Shown here one piece after another: positions 1 to 5,202 of a DNA stretch of 7,675 nt; the stretch's first letter is position 1, and each line of letters begins with the position of its first letter. The notes under the pieces are model-generated. The model saw only the letters and a list, made by a program, of their open reading frames with translations, was not told the origin of the DNA and ran no database searches. Source of the DNA: an uncultured Oscillospiraceae bacterium (lineage in GTDB: Bacteria > Bacillota_A > Clostridia > Oscillospirales > Oscillospiraceae); contig CAAEOU010000137.1 of assembly GCA_900757695.1 (NCBI GenBank), positions 1 to 7,675 of the forward strand, read 5' to 3'. The position numbers and the translations under genes are program-made.

Positions 1-798
1 ATAGTCCAGAATGCCATCGCCTACCATGTACAGGGGATCGGTAAGGTTGTACTTATCCTTGAAGGTCAGCAGAGTCTCCTCCAGATCATCAAAGGTCACG
101 GGAGTTTCCAGACCGCACTCATCCAGCCAGTCCTGATTGATCATCAGGCCATCGGAGGGGCCCCGGCTGCCCTGCGTAATGGTGGCGAAGATGCCGATGC
201 GGCCATCATCGCTGGTAATGCTCTTCTTATAGTCGGGATTTTCCACCAGGAGCTTATTGTAGTCAGGCGCATAGTCCTCCAGCAGGTCGCCGATCTCCCG
301 GACGATATCATCATCCATGGCAGAGGCAAAGCCGGTGGCATAGGTCAGGCTCTCGATCAGGTCGGTAAAGTCACCGGAAGCCAGCATCAGGTTCATCATA
401 TCCGTACCGTTGGTCTGAGACACTGCGGTAATGTCCAGCGTCACACCGGTCTTCTCCTGAATGACCTTCAGCATGGGATGCTCCTGCCAGGAACCCAGAA
501 CAGACTTCTGGCTCAGATCCTTGATCATATAATAGCTCAGCGTGCCGCCGTCCTCCAGCGGATAGGAAATGGGGGTGTAGACCCAGCCATCTGCAGCGGC
601 CTCCTCCGTGGGTACGGAGGTCTCTTCCTCAGCTGCGGAGGCAACTGCTGCGGTTTGTGCGGTATCAGCCTCCGGTGCAGCAGCAGACGTGGTATCTGCC
701 GGAGCCGCAGAGGATGTTTTTTCTCCTCCGCATCCTGTGAGCAGCGTGCCGACCATGCAGGCTGCCAGCAGAAGCGCCGATAAACGTTTTCTCTTCAT
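1..798 (-). CDS. Extracellular solute-binding lipoprotein of an ABC importer (5' part, runs off left edge)
   Basis: Reading leftward from the ATG at 798-796, 266 codons stay open to base 1 with no stop, so the C-terminal part lies outside the window. The start is MKRKRLSALLL, a positively charged then hydrophobic signal peptide, ending in a lipobox L20-T21-G22-C23, so the mature protein should be anchored to the outer face of the membrane by a lipidated Cys23. Residues 24-70 are a low-complexity Ala/Thr/Ser/Glu linker, typical of Gram-positive lipoproteins. From about residue 72 the sequence resembles large family-1 binding proteins (LplA/YtcQ type, usually over 500 residues), including a stretch near residue 220 of the form LMINQDWLDECGLE followed by a VTFDDLEETLLTFK-like segment. 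Such proteins deliver oligosaccharides or other solutes to LplB/YtcP-type permeases; none is visible here and the ligand cannot be inferred. An AGAAAGGA ribosome site at 816-809 (10 nt spacing) supports the start. Divergent from the oxidoreductase gene at 1137. Confidence 0.88.
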   Translation of the reverse strand, partial: MKRKRLSALLLAACMVGTLLTGCGGEKTSSAAPADTTSAAAPEADTAQTAAVASAAEEETSVPTEEAAADGWVYTPISYPLEDGGTLSYYMIKDLSQKSVLGSWQEHPMLKVIQEKTGVTLDITAVSQTNGTDMMNLMLASGDFTDLIESLTYATGFASAMDDDIVREIGDLLEDYAPDYNKLLVENPDYKKSITSDDGRIGIFATITQGSRGPSDGLMINQDWLDECGLETPVTFDDLEETLLTFKDKYNLTDPLYMVGDGILDY

Positions 799-879
799 TT
801 GGGCTCATTCCTTTCTTTATTTCACCTGGCTAAATAGTAGCGAAACAATTCCGTGATATCCAATACCCTTTTGTTATTC

Positions 880-900
880 ATGATAACCCGTGGTTATAAT
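880..900. promoter_or_regulatory. Operator-like palindrome copy 1 overlapping a right-facing promoter
   Basis: Bases 883-897 are a perfect inverted repeat, ATAACC-CGT-GGTTAT. On the plus strand it overlaps a perfect TATAAT (895-900) that has a TTGTTA -35-like hexamer at 871-876 with an 18-bp spacer, so a protein bound here would sit in the spacer and on the -10 element. This promoter would make a leader of roughly 230 nt before the gene at 1137. The palindrome is equally close to the left-facing lipoprotein gene and may act on both. The cognate regulator is not in the window; a palindrome lying inside a promoter spacer is a MerR-type arrangement, but the family is a guess. Confidence 0.55.
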
Positions 901-937
901 TTCGCTGTTTTTCCGGCGAAATCCCCGTATTTTCGCC
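900..937. repeat. Alternating inverted arms TTTCGC / GGCGAAA / TTTCGCC
   Basis: Three arms of the same motif alternate in orientation: TTTCGC at 900-905, GGCGAAA at 915-921 and TTTCGCC at 931-937. Arms two and three form a 7-bp inverted repeat around 9 bp; arms one and two form a 6-bp inverted repeat around 10 bp. Starts are 15-16 bp apart. The cluster directly abuts operator copy 1 and could be a second regulator's site or a pair of competing hairpins in the leader RNA. No T-tract follows, so it is not an intrinsic terminator. Confidence 0.4.
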
Positions 938-962
938 AAAATAGAGCATAATTGTTCCGGCA

Positions 963-983
963 TTCTTCACATTTTCTTCACAT
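963..983. repeat. 11-bp phased direct repeat of TTCTTCACAT
   Basis: TTCTTCACAT occurs at 963-972 and again at 974-983, exactly 11 bp apart, about one helical turn. The TTCACA cores (966-971 and 977-982) separated by 5 bp have the geometry of OmpR/PhoB-family response-regulator boxes; Bacillus PhoP prefers TT(A/T/C)ACA repeats spaced this way. The match is in arrangement only and no response regulator is encoded here. Confidence 0.3.
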
Positions 984-1039
984 ATCACAACGCAAATTGA
1001 CCCAATCCACCGTTTTCATTCCGACGCCCTTCCATTTGA

Positions 1040-1060
1040 ATGATAACCTGAGGTTATTAT
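1040..1060. promoter_or_regulatory. Operator-like palindrome copy 2 upstream of the oxidoreductase gene
   Basis: Bases 1043-1057 are a perfect inverted repeat, ATAACC-TGA-GGTTAT. Over 21 bp (1040-1060) 18 positions are identical to copy 1 at 880-900, and the offset is exactly 160 bp. As in copy 1, the right arm runs into a -10-like hexamer (TATTAT at 1055-1060). A TTGAAT at 1036-1041 lies just upstream of it, which would put the palindrome inside a long spacer if TATGTC (1062-1067) were the -10. It lies about 40 bp upstream of the better TATAAT at 1101. Confidence 0.55.
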
Positions 1061-1077
1061 CTATGTCATTTATCTAT

Positions 1078-1106
1078 TTCATTTTCTCTTTTCCATCAGG
1101 TATAAT
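1078..1106 (+). promoter_or_regulatory. Probable promoter of the oxidoreductase gene
   Basis: A perfect TATAAT (1101-1106) lies 30 bp before the ATG at 1137, with TTCATT (1078-1083), a weak -35 match, 17 bp upstream. The strong -10 with weak -35 fits a promoter that needs an activator, and operator copy 2 is 20 bp upstream of the -35 position. No experimental start is known. Confidence 0.5.
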
Positions 1107-1136
1107 GAAGGAAACAATTACGAAAGGGGCCAAACC

Positions 1137-3122
1137 ATGTCCAAATATGACCTGCTTCTCTCCCCCTTTAAGCTGGGGAATCTGACCTTAAAAAACCGTA
1201 TTATCTCCGCCCCCACCTCCTTGGCTGAGATGGGCACCGGCGGCGTATTCTCTCCGGAAAACATCGCTTACTACGAGCTTCGTGCCAAGGGCGGCGCCGC
1301 ACTTGTCAATGTGGGCGAAGCCGTTGCCCATGGGGCCACCGGCCCGGACCACCCGTCCATGGTCATTCTGGACAACCCCACGGCTGTCCCCTCCATGTAT
1401 GATCTGGTCTCCACCATTCATAAATATGGAGCCTATGCCTCCATTGAGTTTGGCCACGGCGGCAAGCGCTGCAATCCCGCATTCCTTCCCGGTCATGTGC
1501 TGCCTGTTGGCCCCTGCGATATTTTTGACGACAAGGGCAACAAGACCGTCCGGGGCATGGATCGTCAGCTTATGGACGACGTGATCGGCGGCTACCGCCG
1601 CAGCGCCGCCAACTGCGCCATGGCAGGCTTTGATATTCTGACCATCCACGCCGGTCATGGCTGGCTGCTGGCCGAATTTCTGTCTCCGCTGTCCAACCAC
1701 CGTACCGATGAATACGGCGGCAGCCGGGAAAACCGCTGTCGTTTCGTCATCGAGGTACTTCAGGCCGTTCGGCAGGCAGCACCCAAATGTCTCATCGAAC
1801 TGCGCATCTCCGGCTCTGAGCTCACCGAAGGCGGCTACGACCTTGCAGAAGGTGTAGAGCTTTGCAAGATGCTGGAGCCCTATGTGGATATGTTCAATAT
1901 CTCCGCCGGTGTTATGGAGGATCTTTACACTTGGATCATCATGCATCCCAGCATGTTCCTGCCCCAGGCCTGCAATGCCTATCTGGCAGAAGCCGTAAAG
2001 AAGGCCGTAAAGAAGCCCGTTTCCTGTGTCGGCGCCATCTCGGATCCCGATGTGATGGAGGAGCTTCTGGAAACCGGCAAGGCCGATCTGGTGGCCCTTG
2101 GCCGCGCACTGGTGGCCGATCCCGACCTCCCCAATAAGATCCGGGACGGCCGGACCGATGAGATCCGCCGCTGCCTGCGCTGCTACTCCTGTCAGGGACA
2201 GATGATGAAGACCCGGAACATTCTCTGCACCGTAAACCCCGTCATTGGTCAGGAGTACGATGCCAAGTACCGGCTTCCCGCAGCACATAAGCACAAGGTA
2301 GCCGTCATCGGCGGCGGCCCCGGCGGCATGCAGGCGGCCATTACCTGTAAGCAGCGCGGCCATGAGGTAGCCCTCTACGAAAAGACCGATGCACTGGGCG
2401 GCGCATTGAAGTTTGCCCAGCATGAGACCTTTAAGCATGACCTGTTCCGGTTCGCCCAGTGGCAGGCTCATCAGCTGGAGCTGCTGGACATTCCGGTTCA
2501 CCTGAATACGGAAGTCACCGCCGAATTTCTTGATTCTCTGGATGTGGATACCGTCATCTGTGCCGTGGGCGCAAATCCCATCATCCCCAGCCAGTTCGGT
2601 ATTCCCGGCGACAACTATGTGTTGGGCACCGACCTCTTCGAGGACGGCGTAACGCTGGGCAAAAAGATCGTCATTATGGGCGGCGGCCTTGTGGGCTGTG
2701 AGACCGCCCTGCATCTGGCAGAGGAAGGCCATGAGGTCACCGTCATTGAGATGGCCCCCGAGATCGCCATGGAGACCACTGCGGCCCACCGCCGTGCCCT
2801 GAAAGTCCGTATGGGCCTCTATCCCGAGATGGCCGGCGGCACCAACACCGCTCCCGGCCTCATCCCCCCCGTGCTTCAGGTCTCCACCAAGTGTAAGGAG
2901 ATCACTGCGGAAGGTGTTGTAGCCATCACCCCTGACGGCAAGGAGACCCTCTTCCCCGCCGATACCGTTATCTGTGCTCTGGGTCTCCGTCCCAGAAGCG
3001 CCGTTGTGGATGAGCTGCGGAAAACCAAGCACGTCTTCCTGCCCATCGGCGACTGCACCAAGACCGCACAGGTCACACAGGCTGTCCGCTCCGGCTATGA
3101 TGTAGCCGTGGGCCTCGACTAA
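1137..3122 (+). CDS. NADH:flavin oxidoreductase, FMN/4Fe-4S/FAD type (2,4-dienoyl-CoA reductase, BaiCD/BaiH, enoate reductase family)
   Basis: A 661-residue cytosolic flavoenzyme, the usual length for this two-part family. Residues about 5-340 are an old-yellow-enzyme TIM barrel: LKNRI near residue 18, IEFGHGGK at 103-110, H171-A-G-H174 as the substrate-anion pair, then FLSPLSN-RTDEYGGS-ENR. A 4Fe-4S cluster site follows with C346, C349, C352 and C364. Residues 387-661 are a pyridine-nucleotide/FAD module with GGGPGG (392-397), a second Rossmann motif GGGLVG (515-520) and a terminal IGD motif. In this family electrons pass from NAD(P)H through FAD and the Fe-S cluster to FMN, which reduces an activated C=C bond. 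The usual OYE proton-donor Tyr is Trp176 here and the FMN-contacting Gln is Glu104. The substrate (enoate, enoyl-CoA, bile acid or other) cannot be decided; BaiH has the same length but I see no other bai genes. GAAAGGGG at 1122-1129, 7 nt before the ATG, supports the start. It is flanked by its own promoter and terminator, so probably monocistronic. Confidence 0.93.
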   Translation: MSKYDLLLSPFKLGNLTLKNRIISAPTSLAEMGTGGVFSPENIAYYELRAKGGAALVNVGEAVAHGATGPDHPSMVILDNPTAVPSMYDLVSTIHKYGAYASIEFGHGGKRCNPAFLPGHVLPVGPCDIFDDKGNKTVRGMDRQLMDDVIGGYRRSAANCAMAGFDILTIHAGHGWLLAEFLSPLSNHRTDEYGGSRENRCRFVIEVLQAVRQAAPKCLIELRISGSELTEGGYDLAEGVELCKMLEPYVDMFNISAGVMEDLYTWIIMHPSMFLPQACNAYLAEAVKKAVKKPVSCVGAISDPDVMEELLETGKADLVALGRALVADPDLPNKIRDGRTDEIRRCLRCYSCQGQMMKTRNILCTVNPVIGQEYDAKYRLPAAHKHKVAVIGGGPGGMQAAITCKQRGHEVALYEKTDALGGALKFAQHETFKHDLFRFAQWQAHQLELLDIPVHLNTEVTAEFLDSLDVDTVICAVGANPIIPSQFGIPGDNYVLGTDLFEDGVTLGKKIVIMGGGLVGCETALHLAEEGHEVTVIEMAPEIAMETTAAHRRALKVRMGLYPEMAGGTNTAPGLIPPVLQVSTKCKEITAEGVVAITPDGKETLFPADTVICALGLRPRSAVVDELRKTKHVFLPIGDCTKTAQVTQAVRSGYDVAVGLD

Positions 3123-3130
3123 ATCAATTT

Positions 3131-3175
3131 TGCGGCTGACTCTGATGGTTCGGAGTCAGCCGCATTTGCTCTTTT
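3131..3175 (+). terminator. Intrinsic terminator of the oxidoreductase gene
   Basis: A 12-bp perfect stem (3131-3142 with 3153-3164, TGCGGCTGACTC and its complement) extends by up to three more pairs, one of them G-T, to a TGGT loop. It starts 8 bp after the stop codon. The following tract TTTGCTCTTTT is T-rich but interrupted, so termination may be incomplete. Confidence 0.8.
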
Positions 3176-3194
3176 CATCTGCCCTGCAAGGCTC

Positions 3195-3224
3195 TTGACA
3201 CATCTGTTACAATAGTATTATAGA
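3195..3224 (+). promoter_or_regulatory. Promoter of the ABC exporter operon
   Basis: A perfect -35 TTGACA (3195-3200) is followed after 18 bp by TATAGA (3219-3224); TATTAT at 3216-3221 is an alternative with 15 bp. A second possible -10, TACAAT at 3208-3213, carries an upstream TG (extended -10). Transcription would begin near 3220-3232, giving a leader of about 75-85 nt that contains the terminator-like hairpin at 3236. Confidence 0.65.
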
Positions 3225-3235
3225 TTTGTTCTTCT

Positions 3236-3275
3236 CAGAGGTATTCTGCGTTTTGCGAATATCTCTGGTTTTTTT
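3236..3275 (+). terminator. Terminator-like hairpin in the exporter leader (possible attenuator)
   Basis: CAGAGGTATTC (3236-3246) pairs with GAATATCTCTG (3257-3267) over 11 bp with one G-T pair, and inner GC pairs can extend it past a bulge. Seven Ts follow at 3269-3275. The hairpin and T-run form a rightward intrinsic terminator between the operon promoter and its first gene, so most transcripts would stop unless something prevents folding. The upstream gene already has its own terminator at 3131, which argues against this being merely a second one for that gene. Mechanism unknown; no leader peptide with a ribosome site is visible. Confidence 0.6.
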
Positions 3276-3286
3276 CTGAGTGATCG

Positions 3287-3293
3287 AAAGGAG
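3287..3293 (+). promoter_or_regulatory. Ribosome binding site that fixes the start of the first exporter gene
   Basis: AAAGGAG lies 10 nt before ATG 3304. The frame is open back to a GTG at 3280, but that codon would place this site inside the coding sequence and is itself preceded only by the T-run of the hairpin. ATG 3294 is in another frame. The ATG at 3304 is therefore preferred. Confidence 0.8.
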
Positions 3294-3303
3294 ATGTTTC
3301 CCT

Positions 3304-5202
3304 ATGAATCAGGCACCCACGCTGGGTTCCTATCTGAAAAAATACTGGGGCCAATACGCCGGAGGGCTTCTCTGCCTGCTGGCAGTGGACTTTCTGGAGC
3401 TGTATATTCCTCAGCTCACTGGTGCCATCACCGATGGCCTAACCGCCGGGAATTTCCCGCTGTCAATCCTGCTGCGGGATGTACTGCTGATTATTCTGAT
3501 CGCCGCAGGTGCCGCACTGATGCGCTTCGGCTGGCGTGTTCTGATGTTCGGCGCTTCCCGCCGAGTCGAGCGGGATCTCCGGGAGGACCTCTACCGAAAG
3601 CTCACCGGCCTTTCCAACCGATTTTTCCAGCACCAGAAGACCGGCGACCTCATGGCCTATTTCAGCAATGATATGGACGCCATCCGCATGGCAGTGGGCC
3701 CCGGCATTCTCACCACCTTTGATGCCATCGTCATGACCCTGATGGTTGTCATTAAAATGATCGTCTATGTGGACCTGAAGCTGACTCTGCTTGCTATGCT
3801 GCCCCTGCTGGTGATCCTCTTCGGCGGCAGCCAGTATGGTAAGGCCATCAGCCGCCGCTATGACCGGAAGCAGGCTGTTTTCGGCAAGCTCACAGATTTC
3901 GTTCAGGAAAGCGTGTCAGGTATCCGCATCGTCAAGGCATTTGTTCAGGAAGCACGGGACATGGAGGCATTTGAGAAGGTCTCCCGGGAAAACCAGGAGG
4001 CCAATCTCCATGTGGTAAAGCTTCGGGCCATTGTTCTGCCCCTGCTGGACGGTCTCATTGGTGTTGCCAGCGGCTTGACGCTGCTCTATGGCGGCTACCT
4101 AGTCATTCAGGGCGACATTACACTGGGCAAGTTTGTGGCCTTTAACACCTATGTCATGACGCTGGTATGGCCCATGATCGCCGCAGGGGAATCCATTACC
4201 ATGCTCTCTCAGGGCGGCGCATCCTGGAAACGGGTACGTGCGCTGTTTGCCGAGACCCCTGAGGTGGTGGATGACGGCCATACAGACAGCTCCATCACGT
4301 CTATGGGCTCCTCCGTTGAATTCCGTGATCTTCGGTTCCGCTATGCCGATGGTCTGCCGGAGGTATTTACGGGCTTCACCGCCGACATTCCCGCCGGAGC
4401 CACCATTGGCATCCTTGGCCGTACCGGCAGCGGCAAGTCCACTCTGGTGAGCCTGCTGACCCGGCTGTACAACGTAGCCCCCGGTCAGATTTTCATTGGC
4501 GGGCAGGATATTCGCAGCATCCCGCTTTCCGTTCTTCGTGAAAACATCGCCTGCGTTCCTCAGGAAAATCTGCTGTTTTCGGATACCATTCAATCCAACA
4601 TCGCCTTCGGCACCCGCACCATCGACAAAATGCCGCCTCTGGAGCAGAAACCCATGAAGGTCTTTATCCGTGGTACCGAAGCTGCCGAAGAATGGGTGGA
4701 GCAGGAGATGAGTCAGCGGGAAAGCGAGAATGATCGATACTGGAACGATCTCGACGCCGTTATGGCCGCTGCCAAGGACGCCGATGTACACGACAACATT
4801 ATGGACTTTCCCCATCAGTACGCCACGGTGGTGGGAGAGCGGGGCGTCACCCTCTCCGGCGGCCAGAAGCAGCGTACCGCCATTGCCCGCGGTCTCATGA
4901 AAGATGCCCAGATCCTCATTCTGGACGATGCTCTTTCCGCCGTAGATACGGACACCGAAGCCCGGATTCTCTCTGCATTGAAGGCGCGGCGAGCGGGAAA
5001 GACCACCATTCTCATCGCCCACCGGATCAGTACCGTGCAGAATGCCGATCAAATTCTTCTGATTGAAAATGGTATCTGTGCGGAATCCGGCACCCATCAG
5101 GAGCTGCTGGCCCAAGGCGGCAGCTATGCAAAGCTCTATGAGCAGCAGCAGCTGGAGCTTCAGCTGCAGGCGGAAAAGGAGGCACTCCATGCAGAACAAT
5201 AA
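3304..5202 (+). CDS. Heterodimeric ABC exporter subunit A, degenerate-Walker-B (TM287/LmrC/BmrC-like)
   Basis: A 632-residue half-transporter for export across the cytoplasmic membrane. Six membrane segments lie near residues 19-40, 58-78, 136-156, 158-176, 245-268 and 275-295, followed by a nucleotide-binding domain. Walker A is GRTGSGKS (372-379), the Q-loop Gln is Q420, the signature is canonical LSGGQ (517-521), Walker B ends in D541 with Asp542 in place of the catalytic Glu, the D-loop is SAVD (545-548) and the switch His is H573. The Asp substitution marks the subunit that contributes the degenerate site in TM287/288-type heterodimers. Between Q-loop and signature there is an extra stretch of about 40 residues (roughly 440-480), rich in Glu, Gln and Trp, not usual in this family. 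The C-terminus is a Gln/Glu-rich, probably helical tail. Its last 14 bp overlap the partner gene. Substrate unknown: members export drugs, lipids or peptides. Confidence 0.92.
   Translation: MNQAPTLGSYLKKYWGQYAGGLLCLLAVDFLELYIPQLTGAITDGLTAGNFPLSILLRDVLLIILIAAGAALMRFGWRVLMFGASRRVERDLREDLYRKLTGLSNRFFQHQKTGDLMAYFSNDMDAIRMAVGPGILTTFDAIVMTLMVVIKMIVYVDLKLTLLAMLPLLVILFGGSQYGKAISRRYDRKQAVFGKLTDFVQESVSGIRIVKAFVQEARDMEAFEKVSRENQEANLHVVKLRAIVLPLLDGLIGVASGLTLLYGGYLVIQGDITLGKFVAFNTYVMTLVWPMIAAGESITMLSQGGASWKRVRALFAETPEVVDDGHTDSSITSMGSSVEFRDLRFRYADGLPEVFTGFTADIPAGATIGILGRTGSGKSTLVSLLTRLYNVAPGQIFIGGQDIRSIPLSVLRENIACVPQENLLFSDTIQSNIAFGTRTIDKMPPLEQKPMKVFIRGTEAAEEWVEQEMSQRESENDRYWNDLDAVMAAAKDADVHDNIMDFPHQYATVVGERGVTLSGGQKQRTAIARGLMKDAQILILDDALSAVDTDTEARILSALKARRAGKTTILIAHRISTVQNADQILLIENGICAESGTHQELLAQGGSYAKLYEQQQLELQLQAEKEALHAEQ
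5089..5114 (+). repeat. 26-bp exact direct repeat, copy 1 (in subunit A gene)
   Basis: Begins GGCACCCATCAGG and ends GCTGGCCCA, encoding the GTHQELLAQ motif after the NBD. It is identical to 6854-6879 in the partner gene, 1765 bp downstream. The peptide is conserved in both paralogues, but identity at every synonymous site is more than protein constraint requires; gene conversion or codon bias could explain it. Confidence 0.7.
5178..5182 (+). promoter_or_regulatory. Ribosome binding site of the second exporter gene, inside the first
   Basis: A strong GGAGG within an AAAAGGAGG run (5174-5182) sits 6 nt before ATG 5189, inside the last codons of the first gene. The frame is open back to 5063 without any comparable site, so 5189 is the start. 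The position implies translational coupling and a near-equal ratio of the two subunits. Confidence 0.85.

Noticed and set aside
799..1136. CRISPR array or phage attachment site in the intergenic repeats
   Set aside because: Only two copies of the 21-bp element at 160 bp, no spacer-repeat periodicity, no tRNA, integrase or cas gene.
1188..3032. A 614-codon open frame on the minus strand opposite the oxidoreductase gene
   Set aside because: It is exactly antisense to a convincing gene with full family motifs, has no ribosome site and a composition (Gly/His/Ala rich) expected from the GC-biased third positions of the real gene.
1137..3122. Assignment of the oxidoreductase to bile-acid 7-dehydroxylation (BaiCD or BaiH)
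   Set aside because: Domain order and length fit, but many gut clostridial paralogues share them and no other bai gene is in the window.
3226..3279. 17-codon TTG-started open frame (MFFSEVFCVLRISLVFF) spanning the leader hairpin, as a possible leader peptide
   Set aside because: No ribosome binding site precedes it and the predicted transcription start is at or after the TTG, so translation is unlikely; kept in mind only because leader peptides control bmrCD.
3280..3303. GTG 3280 as the start of exporter subunit A
   Set aside because: The AAAGGAG at 3287-3293 would be inside the gene, and only a T-run precedes the GTG.
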